64,000 bases of DNA, taken from assembly GCA_018970165.1 (NCBI GenBank), contig JAGWWZ010000001.1, positions 1 to 64,000 on the forward strand, given 5' to 3'. The position numbers and the translations under genes are program-made. This document shows, one piece after another, positions 39,617 to 47,670 of the stretch. Position 1 is the first letter of the stretch, and every line of letters begins with the position of its first letter. The DNA comes from Planctomycetota bacterium. Lineage in GTDB: Bacteria; Planctomycetota; Planctomycetia; Pirellulales; Pirellulaceae. The notes beneath the pieces were generated by a model, which was not told the origin of the DNA, did not search any database, and was given only the letters and a program-made list of their open reading frames with translations.

Positions 39617-40342
39617 TTATTCTTTCAGAAAGGACTCGTAGTCGGGGGAGCTTTCGAGTTCCTTCATGCGTTCGTCGGAACGCTTGGCGGCTTCGATCGA
39701 AGCCGCCAATTCGCTCTGGAGTGTATCCATATCGCGTTCCTGGTTCTTGTCGGCGAACCGACGAAATGTTTCGACTGCATCTCGCAAGTGGCCGGAACTC
39801 TCGACAGCTTCGCTGAGAAACCGCTCTCGCTGCTCGAGGGCATCGCGTCGCGCTGGTCCGCTCAGTTGCTGCGCTAGATGATACATTTTTAGGGACTGTT
39901 CGAGTTGATCCACTGCGGCCCAAAAAAGTTGTCTCGCTTGTTTGACAATCTCCATGCTCCGCAACTGGATGCCAGGGGTTTGAGCCACCCGCTCGATCTC
40001 GGCTCGATTGACCCGAAGGATCTTCAAGCAATCCTCGGTGCGAGCATCGTGATCGGCCAGGAGACGCTCTGCTAGATCGTTGAGCTTGGTTTCCTCGCGA
40101 CGAATCTGCTCGGCCACTTGGTCCCGCATCGCTTTTTCGGTGATCGCATCCATCCGAAAGATAAACCGTGTCGCGAACCAGCCGATCCCCACCAAGACGC
40201 CGACCAATCCAGCAGCGTTGAGCCAGTCGACGCCCCCCACCCCCCAGGACATGAGCCAAGCCGTCGCGCCACCGACGATCGGCAATACGACCGACGGCGC
40301 GACGAACAGCTCGTTCATAATTCGCTTTCGCAGATCGTCCAA
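39617..40342 (-). CDS. Hypothetical protein: two N-terminal TMs plus cytoplasmic coiled coil
   Basis: VAPSVVLPIVGGATAWLMSW, LNAAGLVGVLVGIGWFATRFIF, then an alpha-helical charged region. Confidence 0.65.
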   Translation of the reverse strand: MDDLRKRIMNELFVAPSVVLPIVGGATAWLMSWGVGGVDWLNAAGLVGVLVGIGWFATRFIFRMDAITEKAMRDQVAEQIRREETKLNDLAERLLADHDARTEDCLKILRVNRAEIERVAQTPGIQLRSMEIVKQARQLFWAAVDQLEQSLKMYHLAQQLSGPARRDALEQRERFLSEAVESSGHLRDAVETFRRFADKNQERDMDTLQSELAASIEAAKRSDERMKELESSPDYESFLKE

Positions 40343-40372
40343 AGCAGTCTGTCCTATTCCCCTTGCTCGATT

Positions 40373-41908
40373 TCAATACGGCACTTGACCCACAACGAAG
40401 CTCACCCGGGTTTGCCCGGTGATTTCGCCGGTGACGACGCGCATTCGCTCCGGTGGAATGCCGAGGGCCAGCAGATGCTTCAGCGCGGCGTCTCCTCGCT
40501 GCTGCGCCAGTTGAAGATTGGCTTGCATGTCTCCAGCCTTCGAAGCGTTTCCGCGGATAGTAAGATAGTATTGCGGCCAAGCCAGCAGTTTCTGACATAA
40601 CTCGTCGAGAATCCGTTTGCTCTGATCGGACAATGTCGCGCTGCCGCGCAGAAAGACAAGCTCCGGTACGCTGAGCGTACCTACCGTTACCAACCCGTCC
40701 CACTGCTCGTCGCTGAGAGCCTTTAGTTTTTCCTCGACCCTTACCGATTCAGAAGATAGACCAGGATGAAAGTTGCGGGTCTGAAGATTCTCTAACGGGC
40801 GATCAAAGAAATAACGATTGAATTTCTCGTCGCTGCCAATGCTCGATATCGCTCCCGATTTCGAAAGAACGGTGGCAATTCGCCCGAGCATGTCTTCGAC
40901 ATGAACGACTGCTCCCGCACGCTTGCCGAAGTGAGCGAAGTTCTCTTGCGTGTTCTTCCATTGGATCCCATCTACCAAGCGATTTGCCTGTTCCGCAGTT
41001 AGTTCCTGCTTGGTCTGCTTGGCATCTTCGAGTAACAAGCGAATCAAGGCTTGTTTCTCACTGTAGGAGTGAAGTGCGGTGAAGTAGGCTTCGAGGACCG
41101 ATTCGACCACAGGGCCATTTTTGAGCAAGTAATCTCGGCTGACGACCAACGAATCAACGATATAACCCGTGAATCGCGAACTATCGACCAACACATGGAG
41201 TTGATCGTTGGCCAGTATTTGACTGACGAACGGTTCCCAAGTCACATACACTTCGTTGGTAGCGGGGGAAGCAGCCCGATAGCGGGCGATCAATTTTTCG
41301 GGCGAATCGACTGTCTCGATGGCCGAGGCTCCGACATTCTTGAGATCGAAGTCCTGCATCACCACGCGAACAAGGGTCTCGCTGGGGGAATCCCCGACGA
41401 GCACAAAACGAACGTCGCTCTGATTGAGTCGATCGATATCGGGGAACTTGCCCTTATAAGCCAACATCGCATCGGCTCCGCGCGTTTCGTCGATGATCGC
41501 GACGATCGTAGCGGCCGGAGCATCGTTGCTCGAGAGAGTCTTCAGGAACGCGTCGATGGGGAACGCAGCCATCTGTAGCGTACCCTTTTGCAAACCCTCA
41601 GCACGCTTGGCGTAATTGGCGCCGTCGTCGACGTTCTTGATGCGAATGCCTCGATCTGCGAGCTGCTTCCGGAACTCCTCACTTCGCAGAATCGCGTATC
41701 CGGAAAAACTGTCGAGACCGAGCTGGATTTCATGCCTGTAGCGACTCGTTCCCGATGTCTTCTCAACTTTTTCGTTCTCTTGCTGCTGGGCTTGCTCGGC
41801 CTGCTGCTGAGACCGACGAGGATAAATCACCAAACGCCAGATCGAAACTCCGATCCCGAACAGGACGAGCCAAACAAGGGCGACGAGTACAATCTTGGCT
41901 TTGCTCAC
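40373..41908 (-). CDS. Fused substrate-binding protein and OmpA-like C-terminal domain, N-terminal TM anchor
   Basis: N-term TM; SBP-like central part (IQLGLDSFSGYAILRSEEFRKQLADRGI...VYVTWEPFVSQIL); OmpA-like C-term (VFLRGSATLSDQSKRILDELCQKLLAWPQYYLTIRGNASKAGDMQANLQLAQQRGDAALKHLLALGIPPERMRVV). Confidence 0.8.
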   Translation of the reverse strand: MSKAKIVLVALVWLVLFGIGVSIWRLVIYPRRSQQQAEQAQQQENEKVEKTSGTSRYRHEIQLGLDSFSGYAILRSEEFRKQLADRGIRIKNVDDGANYAKRAEGLQKGTLQMAAFPIDAFLKTLSSNDAPAATIVAIIDETRGADAMLAYKGKFPDIDRLNQSDVRFVLVGDSPSETLVRVVMQDFDLKNVGASAIETVDSPEKLIARYRAASPATNEVYVTWEPFVSQILANDQLHVLVDSSRFTGYIVDSLVVSRDYLLKNGPVVESVLEAYFTALHSYSEKQALIRLLLEDAKQTKQELTAEQANRLVDGIQWKNTQENFAHFGKRAGAVVHVEDMLGRIATVLSKSGAISSIGSDEKFNRYFFDRPLENLQTRNFHPGLSSESVRVEEKLKALSDEQWDGLVTVGTLSVPELVFLRGSATLSDQSKRILDELCQKLLAWPQYYLTIRGNASKAGDMQANLQLAQQRGDAALKHLLALGIPPERMRVVTGEITGQTRVSFVVGQVPY

Positions 41909-42122
41909 GATATCAAACGCGGTTCAAATTACCGAAGGGCCCCATCCTAGGCCGAAAACATGTAACCTGGAGGCGCGCAAACCACTTCGAGGAACAAGGA
42001 TAGGAAAACGTATAGTACCATGAAGGTCGGGATCTTTGGGACCCTTCCTGAGTTTCTAGGAAGCTCCCCAGTTTTTTGACTCCAGCTTGCTCAGGAATGG
42101 ACGATTCGTTAAGGAATGGTAC

Positions 42123-42956
42123 ATGAAATCGCTAGAAAGTATTGAAGCCATCCCAACGCTCGCTCCCCGACCCGCTCATGCTCACAAGGGACTCTACGGA
42201 CATGCTCTTCTAGTCGGGGGAAGCCTCGGCATGACCGGAGCCATCATCCTCGCCGGACGAGGAGCCCTTCGCGCCGGAGCAGGACTCGTCACTCTGGCGG
42301 TACCCACCGCTTGCCAGGGAATCGCAGCCTCGGCACTCCCGTCTGCCATGACACTCGGACTCGACGATCAGTTGTCTGGATTGAAAGATCCTCGATTCGA
42401 AAACTGCACCCTGGCCATCGGACCAGGCTTGGGACGGAACCCGAACTCGGACCATCAAGTGGCCAAACTGTTCGTTGAATGGAGAAGCACCGCCATCCTG
42501 GATGCTGATGCTCTCAATGCGCTGACTAGCACGGCATGGCAGGATCTGAAGCCGCGAGGACCTCGTATCCTTACACCCCATCCGGGCGAATGGTCGCGGC
42601 TCTGCGGTATTGCCGCCGCTGACCGAGCAGCTCAACAACAGCGAGCGATCGAAATCGCCCATGATCTCGGCTTGATCATCGTTCTCAAGGGGCATCGAAC
42701 CATGGTCACAGATGGAAACCGAGTTTATGAGAATTCGACCGGTAACCCGAGCATGGCGGTCGGAGGCAACGGCGATGTCCTAACCGGCATCCTGGCCGCG
42801 CTGGTATGCCAGAAGCTTGCTCCATTCGAGGCCGCACAACTTGCAGTTTATTTGCACGGACTATCTGGCGATATCGCTCACCAGCGTCTCGGAACGCCAA
42901 GTTCACTGCCAGAGGATCTGCTGGAACATTTGCCAACCGCCTTTCAGAGGGTTTAA
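42123..42956 (+). CDS. nnrD: ADP-dependent NAD(P)H-hydrate dehydratase
   Basis: HKGLYGHALLVGGSLGMTGAIILAGRGALRAGAGLVTLAVP; LTPHPGEWSRL; GNPSMAVGGNGDVLTGILAALV. Confidence 0.93.
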   Translation: MKSLESIEAIPTLAPRPAHAHKGLYGHALLVGGSLGMTGAIILAGRGALRAGAGLVTLAVPTACQGIAASALPSAMTLGLDDQLSGLKDPRFENCTLAIGPGLGRNPNSDHQVAKLFVEWRSTAILDADALNALTSTAWQDLKPRGPRILTPHPGEWSRLCGIAAADRAAQQQRAIEIAHDLGLIIVLKGHRTMVTDGNRVYENSTGNPSMAVGGNGDVLTGILAALVCQKLAPFEAAQLAVYLHGLSGDIAHQRLGTPSSLPEDLLEHLPTAFQRV

Positions 42957-42959
42957 CGT

Positions 42960-43682
42960 TCAGTCGTTGGGTAACTCTTCGAACAGTCTCGATCCGATCC
43001 TGACCATGGTCGAGCCTTCTGCGATGGCGATCGCGAAGTCTTGGCTCATCCCCATCGATAACTCCGACATCTGCATCCCAAAGCGTTGATTCCAGGCATG
43101 CATCTGATTTCGCAGAAACGCGAATTCGCGATGGACTTGTGACGATTCGGCGCCGAGCGAACTCATCCCCATCAATCCCCTAACCTCCAGTTGGGATTGC
43201 TTCCGGTCATCGGAAGCATAATGTTCGAGCCAAGTTTGCGCCTCTTGAGGTTGCATACCCGTCTTCGTCGCATCCTGAGCGATCTGGATTTCGAGAAGGA
43301 CAGCGGTACGAATCCCAAGAGCTTGAGATTCCTTTAGGATCTCGTCCGCGAGTCTTGCGGAATCCAACGAATGCACCAGATGAATCTGTGGGATCGTTCG
43401 GCGAACTTTGTTCCGTTGCAAATGCCCGATCAGATGCCATCTCACGGGTGATGGAAGTTGTGGAGCTTTTCCCCAAATTTCCTGCGGTCGGCTTTCTCCT
43501 AGGTCGAGGCAACCGGCATCCACCAGAGCCATCGCCTCCGCGGCACCGACGTACTTGGTCACTCCGATGGTTCGGATTTCCGCTTGGCTTCTGCCCGCAG
43601 CCGCAGCCGCGTTTGCGACCTCACCGAGGACATTCCTGTAGTTTTTCCCGATCTTTTCCGCTCTTGACGATGATGCACTCAT
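42960..43682 (-). CDS. YggS-family PLP homeostasis protein
   Basis: TIGVTKYVGAAEAMALVDAGCLDLGESRPQEIWGKAPQLP, WHLIGHLQRNKVR, LSMGMSQDFAIAIAEGSTMVRIGSRLF. Confidence 0.93.
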   Translation of the reverse strand: MSASSSRAEKIGKNYRNVLGEVANAAAAAGRSQAEIRTIGVTKYVGAAEAMALVDAGCLDLGESRPQEIWGKAPQLPSPVRWHLIGHLQRNKVRRTIPQIHLVHSLDSARLADEILKESQALGIRTAVLLEIQIAQDATKTGMQPQEAQTWLEHYASDDRKQSQLEVRGLMGMSSLGAESSQVHREFAFLRNQMHAWNQRFGMQMSELSMGMSQDFAIAIAEGSTMVRIGSRLFEELPND

Positions 43683-43715
43683 TGGACAACAAGAATAAAA
43701 ATGTTTTCGCAATTG

Positions 43716-43735
43716 GATTGCATCTAGAAGCAATC
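43716..43735. promoter_or_regulatory. 20-bp near-perfect palindrome in divergent intergenic region (candidate operator)
   Basis: gattgcatct|agaagcaatc: 9 of 10 symmetric pairs; lies between YggS (minus) and the MerC-like gene (plus). Confidence 0.45.
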
Positions 43736-43810
43736 TCGCTACGATAGGGAACTCTTGAACGGCAGCGTGTGGTCTCTGAGAACCAGAGTCGGTTTAGATT
43801 CGAACGAGGA

Positions 43811-44491
43811 ATGGGAGTTGGTGGAATGCGTGATTGGAAGGATCGGCTAGGAATTTTCGCCTCTGCCGCGTGTGCTGTCCATTGCGCGGCAACCCCGTTC
43901 TTGGTGGCAGCGCTACCGACCCTGAAACTGACTGAATGGATGGCCGATCCGAGGTTTCACCAAATTGCAGCGGTGATTTGCTGCAGTTTGGTGGCGATCG
44001 CAATTGTGCCAACAACTCTCCGATTTCGCGACCTCGGCCTGTTCTCTTTCGCATCATCGGGTTTGGGATTGATTCTTGCCGCCGCCTTCCTGGTCCCCGA
44101 TACTTGCTGCTCGAGCAGCAACTGCTCCATCGAAGGAAGTGGGATTCTGGCCAGTTCTCACGCCGGCTCAGATCACACCCATGATGGGCATTCCCACGAT
44201 GATCATTCGCATCATGATCACACGCATCATCATCATTCGAGCATTGGCCAAACTCCTGCATCGGAACAAGCCGAGTCTCCTACTCTCCTGATGGCGGGGA
44301 TGAGCATCGCTCAACCATGGATGACGCCAGTTGGAGGGTTGTTGCTGATCGTAGCTCACGGACTGAACATGAGAAGGCGATGGAGGTCGGAATGCGGCAG
44401 GGCGAATTGCTGCGCGGGACAGCCAGAGGCCGAACTTCTCCAGATGCCCAACGCATCAACCGGCGATTCGACGTTGGCTCGTGCCTCGTAA
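43811..44491 (+). CDS. MerC-domain membrane protein with His-rich loop
   Basis: DRLGIFASAACAVHCAATPFLVAALPTL (MerC-like) and loop HAGSDHTHDGHSHDDHSHHDHTHHHHS; GTG/ATG alternatives at 43811 or 43826. Confidence 0.75.
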   Translation: MGVGGMRDWKDRLGIFASAACAVHCAATPFLVAALPTLKLTEWMADPRFHQIAAVICCSLVAIAIVPTTLRFRDLGLFSFASSGLGLILAAAFLVPDTCCSSSNCSIEGSGILASSHAGSDHTHDGHSHDDHSHHDHTHHHHSSIGQTPASEQAESPTLLMAGMSIAQPWMTPVGGLLLIVAHGLNMRRRWRSECGRANCCAGQPEAELLQMPNASTGDSTLARAS

Positions 44492-44539
44492 AGGAAACTG
44501 CAATCAAGCTCCCACGCACTCTGCTTACAAATCGTGCCA

Positions 44540-44818
44540 TTAATGGCGACGTCGAGCCGAAACCAGAATATCCCACGCGTACCACTCCAAGTACAGCAGC
44601 AACATCGGAACGACGTAAATGGAGTATTGAATGATCTGCTCGATAAGAGGGACGTTTTGGAAAGTAGACTCCAGGACGGCAGCTAGTCCGAAGACCATAC
44701 CTGCGTTAACCGACAACATCAGGATACTTGCCGACACGATCCCAAAAATGTAAGCCGCCAGTCTCCAAAGAGCCCTTGATTCCTGGCTTTGGTCGTATTC
44801 CTGTTCTCTCATTTTCAT
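44540..44818 (-). CDS. Hypothetical small membrane protein
   Basis: 92 aa, two hydrophobic segments. Confidence 0.5.
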   Translation of the reverse strand: MKMREQEYDQSQESRALWRLAAYIFGIVSASILMLSVNAGMVFGLAAVLESTFQNVPLIEQIIQYSIYVVPMLLLYLEWYAWDILVSARRRH

Positions 44819-44875
44819 CTGGCATTTGTGTCTGGCATTTTTGCTTGGACAGACTGATTTTAACAGTTCAAGAAA

Positions 44876-46450
44876 TCATTCCTCTAAGTCCTGGCTGAAG
44901 TCCCCCTCGAAACCCAGGCTTGTGATGTCGCTGATACGTCCGGCCAGAACGCCATATTGGTTGGCAATGAAGAACAAGCCCAGGGGAAGCAGTAACCCGA
45001 ATAATGCCGTGATCATCGAGTTGGTAACATACCCGATGGCATACACAACAAACAGCCCTGCGATCGCCATCCCGGATTGAAAGTACATCGCTCCCCATGA
45101 ATCCGGCCTTTCGCCAAGCGACCTGAAGATGACCGAAGAAAACGGCTGCGTGGTCGCATTGTTATCGATCATGCTCAGGAGCAGCAACGGCGTAAGCCCC
45201 CAGATCGACAGCAGAACGAGAATCTCGCTGACGACGGATGGTAGCCCCATCAAGGACACAGCAGATGCAAAAAATCCGCCGGGCAAAGCCGCTAGGATCA
45301 CAGCGGTAGCCAACATGACCAGTTCCCCGATCGCCTCGCCAAACCTACCAAAAGGCCAATCCTCAACGCGAGTCCTGCGGTTGGCTGCCATCGGAAGGAT
45401 CACCATACAGCACATGAATATTCCTGCCAAAAGAGGTACTCCGAAACACAGGAATACAGCCAGCCGGATAATCACCTTTTGAATCGATGCTAGTTCCAAA
45501 GAGCCAATCGCATGCAGGCTAGCAAAGCAGACCGCAGCACATACGCCGAGAATAACCGACAAAAAAATCATGCCAGGGTCGCGCAAGAATCCGAAAATTA
45601 AAGACAGCCAACGCTGCGAATCGAACGGTACCGCGACCGCATCGATTTCCTTGCGCTCGAGGGCCGCTTCCTTCGCCGCTCGCTCGAGTATCTCTTTGGT
45701 CTTGAGCGAATCACCGATCTGTGTTCGAGGATTGGAGTTCTCGATAGGAGCAAGCCGAACGTTAGCCACCTCAGGATCGATCTTGAATTCAGCCTGTTTC
45801 TTCTTGGCGGGAGGCGCGGGGATTTTCAGTTCCGAGTGGCAATCAGGACATCGCGTTTTGGTCCCTGCACGTGATGCTTGACTGTAAAGAAGCGTTCCAC
45901 AAACTTTGCACGGAAATGAAAAATCCTCATCGACCGGCCGTTTCGAAGGCTCTGCCGATTTATCCGAGGGCACGGATCTTTTCGTTGTTGAAGCTGGTGC
46001 ATCCAAAGAATCAGGTAGATCCTCTCCCAATGGAAAGTTCATCTCGCTCAACAGCGGACTGGGGATGGGAGACAATTCTGGATCCAACGGCTTTAGCTCG
46101 GGCAAGTCGTCGTCGAAGAGACTCTGCCCAAGCTTCGGACCGTTTTCTGACGTGGGTGGCCTGTCCGATTGCTTGGGACTCTCTGATCGTTGGGGAACAG
46201 GAGATCGGGTTGTAGGTTTCCGCTCCGCCTGCGGTTTCGATAAACGGTTGGATTGAGGTGGCTTGCTGGGGCTATCGAGTTGCAACCAGGAATCCGCATC
46301 CTCGTCTGCGGTTTCATTCTGGGGAACGATGATACTGCCACTACAACTCGGACAGCGAGTGCGTTTGCCTGCTGAGGATGAGGCCACTCGCAATCGCTTC
46401 GCGCAATGCGGGCAATCAAAACTTATGGGGGAACCGGACTGGTTACTCAA
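44876..46450 (-). CDS. Zinc-ribbon membrane protein
   Basis: Two CxxC ribbons (CPHCAKRLRVASSSAGKRTRCPSC; CKVCGTLLYSQASRAGTKTRCPDC), then multi-TM C-terminal half. Confidence 0.72.
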   Translation of the reverse strand: MSNQSGSPISFDCPHCAKRLRVASSSAGKRTRCPSCSGSIIVPQNETADEDADSWLQLDSPSKPPQSNRLSKPQAERKPTTRSPVPQRSESPKQSDRPPTSENGPKLGQSLFDDDLPELKPLDPELSPIPSPLLSEMNFPLGEDLPDSLDAPASTTKRSVPSDKSAEPSKRPVDEDFSFPCKVCGTLLYSQASRAGTKTRCPDCHSELKIPAPPAKKKQAEFKIDPEVANVRLAPIENSNPRTQIGDSLKTKEILERAAKEAALERKEIDAVAVPFDSQRWLSLIFGFLRDPGMIFLSVILGVCAAVCFASLHAIGSLELASIQKVIIRLAVFLCFGVPLLAGIFMCCMVILPMAANRRTRVEDWPFGRFGEAIGELVMLATAVILAALPGGFFASAVSLMGLPSVVSEILVLLSIWGLTPLLLLSMIDNNATTQPFSSVIFRSLGERPDSWGAMYFQSGMAIAGLFVVYAIGYVTNSMITALFGLLLPLGLFFIANQYGVLAGRISDITSLGFEGDFSQDLEE

Positions 46451-46482
46451 AGGAACGCCTCTACCTACAGACTCGATAGGAG

Positions 46483-47514
46483 TTAGCGCAAAGCCATAGC
46501 GGTTTTTGCGAATTGATTCCAGTGATCATTGCCACTCTCGATTCCCCATCGACCGCGATGCAGAACGACACGGTACTTGAACGCGAGCGAGTCGCCTGCC
46601 TTCAAGACATACCCCCCGGGGTGCGGCGCTTCACGCTGACCCGACTCGGTTTTCGTTCGCCCGGGCAGGAAGTCTTTGATACCAAAGGCGTTGTGAGCAA
46701 ATAGTCCGTATGTCCTAGCATGCCAAAGTCCAGCGGCGCGAAAACTCTCAGGATGAACAAGGATGGCGATTCCGTAGATGGCTTCACCTTCCTTCACAGT
46801 CGGTCCCGAGTAATCCACCCACTTAGCAGACTTGCCCCAGACATCTCCGCCACGATCTCCTTCACTGTTGAGCAATTCCCCGCCAGGACGATCACCTCGC
46901 ATGGTTTCGGGGACACGAATCGCGAACATTCCTTCTTTGGTATCACCGAAGGTCACCGTATCGTGCGGTCCATCGATACTCCACAAGTATTCGCAGTCGA
47001 TAACTCGTTCTTCGGCATCTCCACTGAATGTATAGCGGCACGTCTCTTTCAGACACGGGAGCGGCTCCTCTCCCTCTCCTCGCGGTTTAACCCACTGATG
47101 TTCGGCTGTGACATGAGCCGTTTTTCCGTCCGCTGTCGCTTCCGTCACGCGGCGATGAAGGACGACACCCCGTCCTGGTCCTTCCCCCCACCAATCCCCG
47201 CCATCGATATCACCAAAGGTCATCCAAAGCCCTCGATGATGGGGGTGATCGTGAGCCTCTCCTTCCACACTCGGATCGAGCGGGTAGCTCCGGGTCATTC
47301 TTTGTTGATCAGGACCGATGATCGGCCACAAGACCGGCTTGGAACCGGAACGAAACCGATAGGAAGTCAACAACGTTTCCTCGTGCAAGATATCGACCCT
47401 GTCATCCTGCGGCTTCACCGAGTACTGGGCGCACGCGGCCGATGTCCACATCGCGCCGAGCGTCAACAAAACCAGATGAACCCCGACGGATCGGGAAAAG
47501 GGTGATGCACACAT
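46483..47514 (-). CDS. PmoA-like/DUF6807 family secreted protein
   Basis: RFRSGSKPVLWPIIGPDQQRMTRSYPLD...HDHPHHRGLWMTFGDIDGGDWWGEG. Confidence 0.82.
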   Translation of the reverse strand: MCASPFSRSVGVHLVLLTLGAMWTSAACAQYSVKPQDDRVDILHEETLLTSYRFRSGSKPVLWPIIGPDQQRMTRSYPLDPSVEGEAHDHPHHRGLWMTFGDIDGGDWWGEGPGRGVVLHRRVTEATADGKTAHVTAEHQWVKPRGEGEEPLPCLKETCRYTFSGDAEERVIDCEYLWSIDGPHDTVTFGDTKEGMFAIRVPETMRGDRPGGELLNSEGDRGGDVWGKSAKWVDYSGPTVKEGEAIYGIAILVHPESFRAAGLWHARTYGLFAHNAFGIKDFLPGRTKTESGQREAPHPGGYVLKAGDSLAFKYRVVLHRGRWGIESGNDHWNQFAKTAMALR

Positions 47515-47670
47515 TCTGATAGACCGCTTTAAGATTTTTGTTGTGGGATCGACGCCTCTTTGGGCTGCACGGCAACGCGGATTCGATACTATATACGAGT
47601 CGAACCATTTTTTGGACCGCGCCAGACCATCGTCCAACATACTTGAATCCCCACTCCGGGAAGAGCATCC

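Noticed and set aside
39573-40703. 376-aa minus ORF overlapping the 2TM protein and SBP-OmpA genes
   Set aside because: Arg/Ser-rich alternative frame of better-supported overlapping genes.
2790-42956. Possible novelty of split NAD(P)HX epimerase and dehydratase genes
   Set aside because: Separate epimerase and dehydratase genes are common in nature; not unusual enough to report.
44165-44250. Possible repeat/CRISPR-like catcatcatc tract
   Set aside because: Codon-level His repeat within the MerC-like ORF, not a spacer array.
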